DNA of 64,000 nucleotides from Profundibacter sp033851955 (GCA_033851955.1 JAWSVK010000014.1:62001-126000); one strand, 5' to 3'. Positions 26,536 through 36,218 are shown, numbered from the stretch's first letter. The notes: generated from the sequence alone by a model not told the origin. Translations and numbers: made by a program.

Positions 26536-26988
26536 ATGAAAACACCCATCGCAACAATTCTGCTAAGCACAGTGCTTTTGACAGGCTGTGCCACGAAGTT
26601 TAATCCGCTCAATTGGTTCAAACGCAGCACAAACGAAACTGTGCAGCAGGTCGCACCCGGTCAGGTGATCGAAAACCGTGGTCTGGTGGATCAAGTGACG
26701 TCCCTGAAGATCGAGAAAACCTACGGCGGCGCGATCATTCATGTGGTGGGCCTGCCGCCAAGCCAAGGCTATTGGGATGCGGAACTGGTGGCTCAGAACG
26801 ATGAAAAGCCCGTCAACGGCGTGCTGACGTATAACTTCCGGATCGACCAACCCTATGAATTTAAACGCGCATCTACGCCAATATCACGCGAAGTGGTGGT
26901 TGGACATTTCGTGTCCAACATCAAGCTAAAGAACGTGACCAGCATTCGGGTTTTGGGCACCAGAAACGCGCTGACGTCGCGGCGCTAA
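26536..26988 (+). CDS. Putative outer-membrane or periplasmic lipoprotein
   Basis: 150 residues. The N-terminus is a type II signal peptide with lipobox LLTGC (Cys18). The residue after Cys is Ala, not Asp, so transfer to the outer membrane is expected. The rest is predicted beta-rich (VTSLKIEKTYGGAIIHVVGLP, VNGVLTYNFRID, VVVGHFVSNIKLKNV) with no recognised domain. It is preceded by AGGGGCTGACCGAA. It converges on rnd, and the two stop codons overlap in CTAA. Confidence 0.7.
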   Translation: MKTPIATILLSTVLLTGCATKFNPLNWFKRSTNETVQQVAPGQVIENRGLVDQVTSLKIEKTYGGAIIHVVGLPPSQGYWDAELVAQNDEKPVNGVLTYNFRIDQPYEFKRASTPISREVVVGHFVSNIKLKNVTSIRVLGTRNALTSRR

Positions 26989-28142
26989 AGCGTCACGACT
27001 TTAACAACTGAACCTTTGGCCGTCAGAGCGATTTCGCCGTCGCACAGGCGCAGGGCATCCTTGCCAAACACTTCATTGCGCCAACCGGACAGTGATTTCC
27101 CGTCCCGCTGCCCCGCCGCAATGGCGTCCAACTCAGCGGAAGTCGCGATCAGTTTCACGGCAACGCCTTCAATTTCGGCCTTGGATTTCAACAAGACCCG
27201 CAACAAATCGGCCAGCGCCGGATTGACTTGCAATTTTTCACGCGAACGGTCGGCCTTGGGAAAATCTTCAGGCTCGACTTTCAAACCAGCAGCAACCGCC
27301 GCCAAAATCCCGTCCGCAATATCGCCACGGCGCGCCTCGCGTTGCAGCAGACGCGAACGGCCCAAATCCTGCATGTTGGCCGGTTTGGTCGAGGCCAATT
27401 CCATGATCGCCTCGTCCTTATAGACCCGATTGCGCGGCACATTACGTGATTGCGCATAGGTTTCGCGAAACGCAGCGAGTTCGCGTGCGATGGCTAAAAA
27501 ACGGCCCGAATTGGTGCGGGTTTTCAGACGTTTCCAAGCATTTTCCGGCGCGATGATGTAGGTTTCCGGGCTAAGAAGAACTTTAAGTTCTTCTTCTACC
27601 CACTTGCTACGATTGGTTTTTTCTATTTGAGCAGACAAGAATTCATAAACAACCCGCAGATGCGTAACGTCTCCTACTGCATAGGTCTTTTGTGCCTCAG
27701 TCAACGGGCGGCGCGACCAGTCGGTAAAGCGTGACGACTTGTCCAACGGCTCTTTGGCGATTTTTTTCACCAAGGTTTCATAACCGACCTGTTCGCCAAA
27801 TCCACAGACCATCGCTGCGGCTTGGGTGTCAAACAACGGGATCGGAAACACATTGCCCTCAATGAAGAATATCTCAAGATCTTGGCGTGCGGCGTGGAAC
27901 ACTTTGACCACGCTTTCATCGCGAAACAGATCATAAAGCGGCTCAAGCGACAGCCCCTCGACCAGCGGGTCAACCAATACGGCGCATTCGTCGTCATTGC
28001 CTTTGACGGCCAGTTGGATCAGGCACAGCTTGGAATAATACGTCCGTTCGCGCAGAAATTCGGTATCAATCGTGACGTAGGGGTGTGCGGCGGCCATTTC
28101 ACAGAAATCTGCCAGCTCGCGGGTCGTTGTCAGTGTTTTCAT
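26985..28142 (-). CDS. rnd: Ribonuclease D
   Basis: 385 residues. The DEDDy exonuclease motifs are in order: IDTEFLRERTYYSKLCLIQ (Exo I), FHAARQDLEIFF (Exo II), and YAVGDVTHLRVVYE (Exo III with Tyr). Two HRDC-like helical regions follow. It is a 3' exonuclease for tRNA maturation, cytoplasmic. It follows purN on the same strand after 66 bases, the common purM-purN-rnd order in this group. Confidence 0.95.
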   Translation of the reverse strand: MKTLTTTRELADFCEMAAAHPYVTIDTEFLRERTYYSKLCLIQLAVKGNDDECAVLVDPLVEGLSLEPLYDLFRDESVVKVFHAARQDLEIFFIEGNVFPIPLFDTQAAAMVCGFGEQVGYETLVKKIAKEPLDKSSRFTDWSRRPLTEAQKTYAVGDVTHLRVVYEFLSAQIEKTNRSKWVEEELKVLLSPETYIIAPENAWKRLKTRTNSGRFLAIARELAAFRETYAQSRNVPRNRVYKDEAIMELASTKPANMQDLGRSRLLQREARRGDIADGILAAVAAGLKVEPEDFPKADRSREKLQVNPALADLLRVLLKSKAEIEGVAVKLIATSAELDAIAAGQRDGKSLSGWRNEVFGKDALRLCDGEIALTAKGSVVKVVTL

Positions 28143-28208
28143 AGGAAAATTTTGCTCACTACATATGGGTTGTCATTTCATAAGCAATTGCGGCCCAAAT
28201 TGAAAGTG

Positions 28209-28802
28209 CTAAGGCAGGTTCACCGTTGACGTGTCCCCGGCAGCAAAGCGACGCAGCACAGCAGGATACAGTTGATGCTCCAGTGGCAGGATGCGTTTGG
28301 CCAAGGTTTGCGGCGTGTCAGTGGCCGACACAGCCACCCGTGCCTGGCCCAAAATAGGCCCGCCATCCAGTTCGGCGGTGACTTGATGTACCGAACATCC
28401 GGCCTCGGCGTCGCCCGCTTCGATCGCCCGCGCGTGGGTGTTCAAGCCTTTGTATTTAGGCAATAATGACGGATGGATGTTCAAAAACCCGCCCTGCCAT
28501 TGATTGACAAATTCACCCGTTAGGATGCGCATGAAACCGGCCAGACAGATAATGTCGGGGCTGTGTGCGGCCAATGCTTTGCTCAGCTCGGCCTCGAAGG
28601 CGGCGCGGTCTTTGCCGTAGGGGCGATGGTCCACCACGGCCGTCGCGATGTCCATATCTGCGGCCTTTTGCAGCCCGCCCGCATCGGCATTATTGGCCAA
28701 CACCAGCACTGGGCGCGCCGGATGATCGCCGACCATAGATTTGGCCAACGCCACCATATTTGAGCCGCCACCGGAAATCAGTATGGCAACCCGTTTGCTC
28801 AC
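28209..28802 (-). CDS. purN: Phosphoribosylglycinamide formyltransferase PurN
   Basis: 197 residues from a GTG that overlaps the purM stop (GTGA, 28799-28802). The longer ATG frame to 29021 lies inside purM and is rejected. It has the GART signature (RVAILISGGGSNM, PDIICLAGFMRILT with the catalytic Asn/His region, and INIHPSLLPKYKGLNTH-like run split as FLNIHPSLLPKYKG). It transfers formyl from 10-formyl-THF to GAR, step three of purine synthesis. Confidence 0.95.
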   Translation of the reverse strand: MSKRVAILISGGGSNMVALAKSMVGDHPARPVLVLANNADAGGLQKAADMDIATAVVDHRPYGKDRAAFEAELSKALAAHSPDIICLAGFMRILTGEFVNQWQGGFLNIHPSLLPKYKGLNTHARAIEAGDAEAGCSVHQVTAELDGGPILGQARVAVSATDTPQTLAKRILPLEHQLYPAVLRRFAAGDTSTVNLP

Positions 28803-29857
28803 AAAAGCGATCCTGAATAGGTCACGCCGCTCTGGGCTGTCACCTGACCTATGCGCGAAACCGTTTCGCCCTCCGCTTCCAGCAAAGCCGTGATGGCGTC
28901 GGCGTCTGTTGCAGACACTGCCAAAACCATGCCGAGGCCGGAATTGAAAGTCTTTAGCAATTCTGCCTCGGACATTTTCGCCGTTGCGGTCAACCATTTG
29001 AAAACAGGTGGCAATTCCCACGTGTTCAGGTCAATCTGAACACCCATACCGTCAGGCAATACCCGCGGAATGTTCTCGGTCAAGCCACCACCGGTGATAT
29101 GCGCCATGGCATGCACACCGCCGGCCCGTATCGCCGCCAAGGTCGATTTCACGTAGAGGCGTGTGGGCGCCAGCAGCGCCTGCCCCAAGGTTCCGTCAGA
29201 AAACGGGCACGCGTCATCCCAGCCAAGGCCGGACACTTCGACCACTTTGCGCACCAAGGAATAGCCGTTGGAATGCACCCCGTCGCTGGCAAGCCCCAGC
29301 AACACGTCGCCCACGACCACGTCGGTTGGCAAAGTCGCGCCGCGTTCCATCGCGCCAACCGCAAAGCCCGCCAGATCAAAATCGCCGTCATGATACATGC
29401 CCGGCATTTCCGCCGTTTCGCCGCCTATCAAAGCACAGCCGGACAGCTCGCAACCCTTGGCGATGCCTTGGATGATTTGTGCTGCCTGATCCAGCTCCAG
29501 CTTGCCCGTGGCGAAATAATCTAGGAAAAACAGCGGCTCAGCACCCTGACAGATCAGATCATTCACACACATCGCCACCAGATCAATGCCGATGGTGTCA
29601 ACCACACCTGTGTCAATCGCGATCCGCAGCTTGGTGCCGACTCCGTCCGTGGCCGCAACCAAAACCGGATCGGTGTAGCCCGCGCCTTTAAGGTCAAACA
29701 GCGCACCAAAGCCACCCAGCCCCGACATAACACCAGGTCGGGCCGTGCGTTTGGCCGCAGGTTTGATCCGCTCAACCAGCGCATTGCCCGCATCAATATC
29801 GACCCCCGCATCCGCATAGGTCAGTCCGTTATTGTCCGCAGTTTTGTCCGAAGTCAT
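28799..29857 (-). CDS. purM: Phosphoribosylformylglycinamidine cyclo-ligase PurM
   Basis: 352 residues from MTSDKTADNNGL. It is an AIR synthetase: YADAGVDIDAGNALVERI at the N-terminus, the ATP-binding GVGTKLRIA, MCVNDLICQGAEPLFFLDY, GGETAEMPGMY and DGVHSNGYSLVRK. It makes AIR from FGAM, step five of purine synthesis. First gene of the leftward purM-purN-rnd unit. The start faces a tRNA gene on the other strand. Confidence 0.97.
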   Translation of the reverse strand: MTSDKTADNNGLTYADAGVDIDAGNALVERIKPAAKRTARPGVMSGLGGFGALFDLKGAGYTDPVLVAATDGVGTKLRIAIDTGVVDTIGIDLVAMCVNDLICQGAEPLFFLDYFATGKLELDQAAQIIQGIAKGCELSGCALIGGETAEMPGMYHDGDFDLAGFAVGAMERGATLPTDVVVGDVLLGLASDGVHSNGYSLVRKVVEVSGLGWDDACPFSDGTLGQALLAPTRLYVKSTLAAIRAGGVHAMAHITGGGLTENIPRVLPDGMGVQIDLNTWELPPVFKWLTATAKMSEAELLKTFNSGLGMVLAVSATDADAITALLEAEGETVSRIGQVTAQSGVTYSGSLL

Positions 29858-29968
29858 TTGGCAGCACCCCATCGCTTAGAATCCGTATAGGGGCGGCGTA
29901 TCAAGCCAGCGCGCCTGTGTCTATGTGCTATAGGCGATGTTTGAGCCAAATAACGCCATCAATCCCCT

Positions 29969-29997
29969 TGACCCGCCCGACGGGGCGAAATACCCAT
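29969..29997 (+). promoter_or_regulatory. Candidate promoter for the CAT tRNA
   Basis: TTGACC followed after 17 bases by TACCCA, 17 bases upstream of the tRNA 5' end. The -35 fits well and the -10 is weak. Confidence 0.35.
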
Positions 29998-30013
29998 GCG
30001 AAATGACTACAGT

Positions 30014-30090
30014 GGGCCTGTAGCTCAGTTGGTTAGAGCAGAGCGCTCATAACGCTTTGGTCGCAGGTTCGAGTCCTGCCGGGCCTACCA
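30014..30090 (+). tRNA. tRNA with anticodon CAT (tRNA-Ile2 or tRNA-Met)
   Basis: A 77-base cloverleaf with encoded CCA. Acceptor GGGCCTG with CGGGCCT, D-stem GCTC/GAGC, anticodon stem GAGCG/CGCTT with loop CTCATAA, T-stem GCAGG/CCTGC. The anticodon is CAT. It is not an initiator: it lacks the three G-C pairs of the initiator anticodon stem. The TTGGTCGC variable region resembles lysidine-modified tRNA-Ile2 more than elongator tRNA-Met, but a model-based call is needed to decide. Confidence 0.9.
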
Positions 30091-30363
30091 AATTCACACA
30101 CCTCCAAGCCGGTCAATGATTGAGTGCCAGCCTGCAAACACATTGGCTGGCAATACCGACCAACGGAAATGATATCTACTGCATGCATTGGCGCGGTGAT
30201 CCGGGCGCGACAAGCCTAAAATCAGAAGGATTGGCCCTGAGACGACAGGAAACAACCTAAGGTTTTTGAGCTGTGTTGTTTTTTATAGAAAAACTAGGTA
30301 CTTATAATTTGTTTCAAAGCGTATTTGAGCGAATCGCCGCGCGTATTTTTGTTGGAGAACGTT
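30091..30363. other. Intergenic, no gene
   Basis: 273 bases between the tRNA and the RTX gene. It becomes AT-rich toward the RTX start and presumably holds its promoter. No ORF or clear stem-loop was found other than the short inverted TGCCAGCC / GGCTGGCA (near 30125 and 30150) shortly after the tRNA. Confidence 0.4.
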
Positions 30364-31857
30364 ATGGGTATTTTTGCATTGCTGACAATTTTGTCAGGTT
30401 TAATGATGGGTCTTGCAACATCCTCTGAAGATGAGCCGGTAACGCCGGAAGAACCGGATACCCCAGCAGAACCGGATACCCCAGAAGTCGATCCCGACGC
30501 CGATACCGGTGCAACCTTTGATTACACCGAAGATGGTGTGACACTTGACATCGGTGATGACGAAACTGGGAGCTTGGTTGTCTTTTACTATACAGATTAC
30601 GAAGATCACCCAACCGACCCCTTGCAAGTTGACCAAGCCCGATTTTATCTGGTCCCGGAAGGGGTGGATTGGTCAAGTGCATCCTATGAAACCAGATCGG
30701 ACGTTCCTGGCCTAGATGAATTTGATGGCTCGCGGCATGAATACGAGTTGGCCGAATTTGAGGCGCAGTTCGGGTTGGAGCTGCTTGGCGTTGTAGATCT
30801 AATCGATGTACCTCGCGACACAGAAAATCCGGCCGATCGGGTTGGCGGAATTACCGCAAATGGGCCCGTTACCGGGTATTTTGTCGGGGCCCAAACCGAC
30901 GGCGACGAGATCATCCGTTTTTTACCAGAAGACTACGTGGTCACACGCGACGGTGTTGCAGAGGTTTCTGTTACAGAAGACACAACAGGAACCGACGCGA
31001 CAGACTGGCTGTCGACCGATGCAGACGGGATCACACTCGATGGCGCTGGCGGCAATGATTATTTAGATTCGGACAATTCAAACGTGACCCTTATCGGTGG
31101 TCAGGGTGACGACACTATCGTTTACAGAGGCACCGATGTTGTCGTGAACGGTGGCGATGGTGATGATTATATCACTGCAATGCGGTACTCCAGTGCTGAT
31201 GGTGTCGGTATCGGCACAGTTGACGGAGGTGCCGGCGAGGACAGGATCTACATGGGCAGCGGCACAGCACATGGTGGCGAGGGCGACGATGATCTCTCTG
31301 ACATTCCAAATGATGATGGACCGTCTATGCTTTATGGAGATGCCGGAAATGACAGTCTCAACGTAACCGCGCTCGGCTCGCAAGCATTTGGCGGCGTGGG
31401 TGACGATGTGATTTCAGTCGGCAATGGCACTGTAGGTTACGGTGACGAGGGAAATGACGTGCTGCGACTTAGCGCTGGCGCGACCGCCTTTGGCGGGGTT
31501 GGCGACGATCTGTTCACTTTCGTAGATTTCCTGCACAATGAAAATGGCAGTGCAGTTGCCACCGGTGGCGAAGGTGCAGATATATACGACCTACATGTTC
31601 GCAGCGCCGTCAATGGCGAAGCCGACGAGCCATTCTTGACAATCACTGACTTTGACCCCGCAGAAGACGTCCTACAGGTCCGCGGATGGGGGACATCCGA
31701 CGTTGACACAATCGAAATCGTAGAAGCCGCTGATGGCAGCTATACTGATGTAAGAGTGACATACACCAACACCTCCGGTTTGCCCGCGGGAATTTCCGTT
31801 GTCCACCTACTGGGCACGACAGGCATAACGGTCGACCAGATTGTAATCACCGATTAA
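30364..31857 (+). CDS. RTX-type calcium-binding protein, probable type I secretion substrate
   Basis: 497 residues from an ATG with TTGGAG upstream; a frame opening at 30325 has a weaker start. A short hydrophobic N-terminus (MGIFALLTILSGLMMGLA) is followed by an acidic Pro/Glu/Asp linker (PVTPEEPDTPAEPDTP), an undefined domain (about 45-215), then degenerate GGxGxDxxx calcium-binding repeats (GAGGNDYLDS, GGQGDDTIVY, GGDGDDYITA, GGEGDDDL). The last 70 residues (FDPAEDVLQVRGW and a hydrophobic end) look like a type I secretion target. No secretion ABC transporter is adjacent. Function is unknown: adhesin, S-layer-like or enzyme. Confidence 0.75.
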   Translation: MGIFALLTILSGLMMGLATSSEDEPVTPEEPDTPAEPDTPEVDPDADTGATFDYTEDGVTLDIGDDETGSLVVFYYTDYEDHPTDPLQVDQARFYLVPEGVDWSSASYETRSDVPGLDEFDGSRHEYELAEFEAQFGLELLGVVDLIDVPRDTENPADRVGGITANGPVTGYFVGAQTDGDEIIRFLPEDYVVTRDGVAEVSVTEDTTGTDATDWLSTDADGITLDGAGGNDYLDSDNSNVTLIGGQGDDTIVYRGTDVVVNGGDGDDYITAMRYSSADGVGIGTVDGGAGEDRIYMGSGTAHGGEGDDDLSDIPNDDGPSMLYGDAGNDSLNVTALGSQAFGGVGDDVISVGNGTVGYGDEGNDVLRLSAGATAFGGVGDDLFTFVDFLHNENGSAVATGGEGADIYDLHVRSAVNGEADEPFLTITDFDPAEDVLQVRGWGTSDVDTIEIVEAADGSYTDVRVTYTNTSGLPAGISVVHLLGTTGITVDQIVITD

Positions 31858-31908
31858 GGACAGGCTTGACGAAAGTCTCGCTGCGCGGACGGCTTCGCGC
31901 CCCTAACG

Positions 31909-33075
31909 TTAACCCGAGGCCACTTGCGAGCGGCGCAGCGCCATCGTTGCCTCAATTGCCGCTAAAGCAGCCACAAACACCAGCAAGGGCGTGGTGCCCA
32001 TCTCGACGATCATCCATCCGGCAATCAGCGGAAATCCAAAGATGCCGATGAAATACGTCAGCGCGAACAGCTGTAGCGTTTGCGGGCCCAGGTCCGCCTC
32101 CGCATCATTCGCAGCCATGGCGACAAGGATCGGATATGAGACGCCATAGCCCAGTCCAAACAGGATCGCGACGGTCACATATAGCACCCCGCTCCCGCCG
32201 CTAAAAATGAATAGAACCACGCTGGCACACATCAGATATTGCAAAATAGCGATGATCAAATAGGGGTTTGGACCGCCCTTGAATTTGACCAGCACAAGAC
32301 GAAATAGGATGACGGTGATTGTATAGACCAAAAAGAAGGTCGCGTAGTTCAGCCCTCGATCATCGGCAAATACGGTCTGGAAATTGTTCATCCCCGCAAA
32401 GACGCTGGCCCCGAGACAAACCATGATCACAGGCACAAGAGCGGGGGATTTCAACACCTTAGCAACGGAACCCAACGTGATCCGCGACGAGGCTTCGGGG
32501 GCTGGATTTAGGGCATGTGCCTTGACGGGCCTATTCAGAACAAAGAACAAAACAGCGCTGACAAAGCAAAGCGCTGCGGTGACATAAAAGGCATCGCGCA
32601 CGGAAAACCCGTTTTGTTCAAGCAATGAGGCCAGTACCGGCGACAGCCCAAACCCCGCCATAACGAAAATCGACAGCAGCGCAAAGGACTGCACACGTTC
32701 ATCCGGCGTCACCAAACGGGTCAGCACGATCGGCCCAAGCGAATAGGTCAACCCCCAGCCAAACCCCAACAGCACACTGGCCAAAACCAGCGACACACCA
32801 ACCACCTGCACCGCCCCATAAAGATAGAGCGAGACAGAGATCGCCAGACAGGCCATGCAAAGCGTGCGAAGACGCCCAAAGATATCCGACAGATGGCCCG
32901 AGAAATAGACTGTGACCACCGTCGTTACGGCCGTGACGGCCAACATAGCGCCCACAGTTTTCTCACCCGCGCCAATGCTTTGGAACAAGCGTGGCAACAT
33001 GAATGTCAGCCCATAGGCCCCTGCCTGCAGGAAAATTGCAGCAAAGAATAGAATGAAGGTTAGTCGGCGAGACAT
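31909..33075 (-). CDS. Major facilitator superfamily transporter
   Basis: 388 residues, 12 predicted membrane helices. The conserved loop 2-3 motif is seen as GHLSDIFGRLRTL (consensus GxxxDRxGRR), and the second half begins after NRPVKAHALNP. It is an inner-membrane secondary transporter, likely an effluxer of drugs or metabolites; the substrate is unknown. A TetR regulator starts upstream on the same strand (33710) and is the probable controller. Confidence 0.85.
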   Translation of the reverse strand: MSRRLTFILFFAAIFLQAGAYGLTFMLPRLFQSIGAGEKTVGAMLAVTAVTTVVTVYFSGHLSDIFGRLRTLCMACLAISVSLYLYGAVQVVGVSLVLASVLLGFGWGLTYSLGPIVLTRLVTPDERVQSFALLSIFVMAGFGLSPVLASLLEQNGFSVRDAFYVTAALCFVSAVLFFVLNRPVKAHALNPAPEASSRITLGSVAKVLKSPALVPVIMVCLGASVFAGMNNFQTVFADDRGLNYATFFLVYTITVILFRLVLVKFKGGPNPYLIIAILQYLMCASVVLFIFSGGSGVLYVTVAILFGLGYGVSYPILVAMAANDAEADLGPQTLQLFALTYFIGIFGFPLIAGWMIVEMGTTPLLVFVAALAAIEATMALRRSQVASG

Positions 33076-33188
33076 TTCGTTTTCCTAGGCTGAAATCTTG
33101 GCCAACATTGAACGCCGCCCGCCCCCTTTGCAACAGCTTGTGGACAGTCGTTCCAGAATTCTGCTCCAAGCTTAGTGGGTCAAACGTC

Positions 33189-33710
33189 CTACTTTACAAA
33201 CCGCTCAACCAGCGTTGTCAGCCGCTGCCGCAGCACATCTGGCGCTTGGGTCTGGTATTTGATGCCGATCGCCGCCATCGTCAGGATTTGCCCCGCTTCG
33301 GCATCTGCCGGCAGCTCCATCATTTCATTCAAATTTGCGATAAACCGCATTTGCGCCTGCATGGTTTTTTCCGCCCCTAGGCGGGCATTCACGTCGGACA
33401 ATTCCTGCCCATGCGGCCCCGCGACCAACAGCGCGTGGTAAAACCCCATATAAGCCGCCAAATAGGCGCTGACCTGCGCCTTGGTGCCTGTCACCCCAAC
33501 CATCGCGGCATCGGCCATATCAAAAGCATCCTCGATCACCATGTCGATGCAGGACACGAACACATCATCCTTGTTGCGAAACACCTGATAGATGGCGGGG
33601 CGCGAAATTCCGGCCTCTTTGGCGATGTCCTCCATCGAGGTGCGGCGAAAGCCATAGGCCGCCACCACCCGCATCGCGGCCTTAAGGATTTGGATCTTCT
33701 TATCTGTCAT
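33189..33710 (-). CDS. TetR family transcriptional regulator
   Basis: 173 residues. The N-terminal HTH is typical: ILKAAMRVVAAYGFRRTSMEDIAKEAGISRPAIYQVFRNKDDVF. The C-terminal ligand domain is not assignable. Divergent from the reductase gene at 33830 and upstream of the MFS gene, either of which it may repress. The 119-base spacer to the reductase should carry the operator. Confidence 0.92.
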   Translation of the reverse strand: MTDKKIQILKAAMRVVAAYGFRRTSMEDIAKEAGISRPAIYQVFRNKDDVFVSCIDMVIEDAFDMADAAMVGVTGTKAQVSAYLAAYMGFYHALLVAGPHGQELSDVNARLGAEKTMQAQMRFIANLNEMMELPADAEAGQILTMAAIGIKYQTQAPDVLRQRLTTLVERFVK

Positions 33711-33829
33711 AGAACTGTTCTAGTGCCGCATCTCATAAATCACAAACCCATGTTTCGGGGCAGGCTTGCATCCTGACAAATTAGGCATATATTGTCACAA
33801 CGTCAACACCCACCTCACAGGAGCATCTC

Positions 33830-34864
33830 ATGTCCGCGCAAACCATCCTCGTCACTGGCGCCTCCGGCTTTTTGGCCAGCCACATTTTGCTACAACTGCT
33901 AAAAGACGACTATATCGTGCGTGGTTCCGTGCGCACAGCGGCCAAGGGCGACCATATTCGCAAGGTGCTTGAGGGCCATGGCGCCGACACCACAAACCTG
34001 TCGTTTGTCGAACTTGACCTAATGCAAGACGCAGGCTGGGACGCCGCGATGCAGGGGGTGGATTACCTGCTGCACACGGCCTCGCCCTTTGTCACCAGCG
34101 CGCCCAAAGACCCGGATGAGATCATCAAACCCGCCTTGAATGGCACCCGCCGTGCGCTTAACGCGGCCCTTAAGGCTGATGTGAAACGCATCGTGCTGAC
34201 CTCGTCGATGGTGGCAGCCTGTCATGGCCACCCCAAATCCCGCATCACGCCCTATACTGAGGCCGACTGGACCAATCCAGACGGGGCGGATGTCACCCCC
34301 TATATCCTGTCCAAAACCCTTGCCGAGCAAGAAGCATGGAAAATCATGGAGGCTGCAGGGCGGCGCGATGACCTGACCGTTATCAACCCGGGCTTCATCC
34401 TTGGCCCCTTGTTGGACAAGGATATCGGCACTTCGGGGGCGATCATCCAGCGGATGATGAACGGGGATTTCCCCGGCACGCCTGATATATATTTCTCGGT
34501 GGTTGATGTGCGCGACGCGGCCGAACTGCATATCCTAGGCATGCATGACGAGGCATCATTTGGTCACCGCGTGTTCAGCGCAGGCCCCGCGCTTTCGATG
34601 CAGGGTTTGGCCAAATCACTGGCGGAGAGCCTGCCCGCCTACGCCAAGAAAATTCCGACCAGACGGATGCCAAACCTGCTGGTGCGCTTGGTCGGGCTGT
34701 TTGATGGCGACGTCAAAACCGCCGTCTATCAACTGGGGCTCAAACATCACATGGACACATCCCTTGTGGAGCCGCTGCTTGGTCGCCCCCTAATTTCCAC
34801 TGACGAGGCGGTCCGCACTATGGGCCAATCCTTGATCGATCAAAACCAGGTGAAACGCCCCTAG
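33830..34864 (+). CDS. NAD(P)-dependent epimerase/reductase (dihydroflavonol-4-reductase-like)
   Basis: 344 residues, extended short-chain dehydrogenase. The NAD(P) motif TGASGFLASH is at the N-terminus, the active-site Tyr/Lys pair in YILSKTLAEQ (YxxxK) and the substrate-region segments LTSSMVAACHG and NPGFILGPLL follow. Close to NADPH-dependent aldehyde and dihydroflavonol reductases. Divergent from the TetR gene. Stop codon shared with the opposing histidine-kinase gene in CTAG (34861-34864). The substrate is unknown. Confidence 0.85.
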   Translation: MSAQTILVTGASGFLASHILLQLLKDDYIVRGSVRTAAKGDHIRKVLEGHGADTTNLSFVELDLMQDAGWDAAMQGVDYLLHTASPFVTSAPKDPDEIIKPALNGTRRALNAALKADVKRIVLTSSMVAACHGHPKSRITPYTEADWTNPDGADVTPYILSKTLAEQEAWKIMEAAGRRDDLTVINPGFILGPLLDKDIGTSGAIIQRMMNGDFPGTPDIYFSVVDVRDAAELHILGMHDEASFGHRVFSAGPALSMQGLAKSLAESLPAYAKKIPTRRMPNLLVRLVGLFDGDVKTAVYQLGLKHHMDTSLVEPLLGRPLISTDEAVRTMGQSLIDQNQVKRP

Positions 34865-36174
34865 CGCGACAGGATCAGGTCAACCTGCAAACCGCCCAGC
34901 CGCTCGCTCTCGCCCAGCCGGATCACCCCGCCATGGGCACGCGCGATGTCCATAGCGATCGACAGGCCCAGCCCAACGCCAGACCCTTTGTTTTGGTTGC
35001 GGGCGGGCTCCAGCCGCGCAAAGGGCTTGAGCGCTTCTTCGCGGTCTTCAGCCGCAATTCCTGGCCCGTCGTCCTCGACGCTGATCACCAAGGTGCGCTC
35101 GGTCATCAGCACCGACACCTCGGCCCGATTGCCATAGCGCACCGCATTGCCGATCAGGTTTTCAACAGCCCGCAGCACAGCCTTTGGCCGCAGCATCAAT
35201 TCACCCTTGGCGGTGACGGCAGCCAATTCGGCCTGTTTGCCAGCCCGATGGGCATTGGCCACCGCCTGCTTGACCAAGGCAACCGGATCGGTGCTGACCT
35301 GTTCCTCACCCGCGGCCCCACGGGCAAAGTCCAAGAACCCGTCCAGTAACCCCTCCATATCCTTCACATCCGCCTGCAGATCAGAGGTATCCTCGTCCAG
35401 CATCGACAGGCCCAGCTTGAAGCGCGTGAGCGGTGTGCGCAGATCATGGCTGACGCCGGATAACATCATGGTGCGTTGCTCGATCTGCCGCTCGATCCTT
35501 GATCGCATCGACAGGAACGCGCCACCCGCCGCCCGCACTTCAATGGCACCGGAGGGCGAATATCCAATCACCCGCCCCTTACCAAAGGCTTCAGCCGCCG
35601 TAGCCAACCGTTTGATGGGCCGCAGCTGATTGCGCAGGAACAAGATCGCGATGATGGTCATCAAAACGCCCGTGAACCCCATCAGCACCAACAGTTGATG
35701 CGGATTGCGCGCCGCCACCCTCAGCCGTGAAAACTGCACACCCATTTCACCAAACCTTGTGCGAATCCAGATCTGCACATTGTCGCTGTCGCTGACCAGA
35801 TCAACCGCAGATATACCTTGGACCCCGCCGCGCAGGGTTTCGATCATTGCCGTGCCTGACAGATCAAACAGCGCCTTTCTCTCTTTGCCCAATTCGGCGG
35901 CAGGCAGCTCAAGCTGCATCGCCAGCGGTTCTTGCAGCGGCGCAATAATCTTGGCCGCCGTTGCCACATCGGGCGCGGCGTCAATCTGGCGCATCAGGTA
36001 ATTCAGCTCCAGCACCACATTCTGGGTCATCTGGCGGGTGACGCCTTCGTAGAAGCGTTGAATAAACACCACCGACACCACCAATTGGATCGTGACAATC
36101 GGCACGAGCAAAATCAGGGCGGCGCGGCCATAAAGACTGCGAGGCATATAGCGTTTGAGCCACTTAAAGTTCAT
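34861..36174 (-). CDS. Sensor histidine kinase, EnvZ-like
   Basis: 437 residues from MNFKWLKRYMPRS; an ATG 12 bases upstream is also possible. Two membrane helices (LILLVPIVTIQLVVSVVFI, and LLVLMGFTGVLMTIIAILF) flank a periplasmic domain of about 120 residues. A HAMP region follows, then H-box LSGVSHDLRTPLTRFKLG, N-box ENLIGNAVRYG, DDGPGI and GSGVGLGLSIAMD. The layout is that of EnvZ-type osmosensor kinases. No response regulator gene is adjacent, so it is an orphan in this window. Divergent from the MBL-fold gene. Confidence 0.85.
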   Translation of the reverse strand: MNFKWLKRYMPRSLYGRAALILLVPIVTIQLVVSVVFIQRFYEGVTRQMTQNVVLELNYLMRQIDAAPDVATAAKIIAPLQEPLAMQLELPAAELGKERKALFDLSGTAMIETLRGGVQGISAVDLVSDSDNVQIWIRTRFGEMGVQFSRLRVAARNPHQLLVLMGFTGVLMTIIAILFLRNQLRPIKRLATAAEAFGKGRVIGYSPSGAIEVRAAGGAFLSMRSRIERQIEQRTMMLSGVSHDLRTPLTRFKLGLSMLDEDTSDLQADVKDMEGLLDGFLDFARGAAGEEQVSTDPVALVKQAVANAHRAGKQAELAAVTAKGELMLRPKAVLRAVENLIGNAVRYGNRAEVSVLMTERTLVISVEDDGPGIAAEDREEALKPFARLEPARNQNKGSGVGLGLSIAMDIARAHGGVIRLGESERLGGLQVDLILSR

Positions 36175-36218
36175 AAGGGAAACCATAGCGCTGTGATGGC
36201 ATAAGGGAAAGTGTGCGA

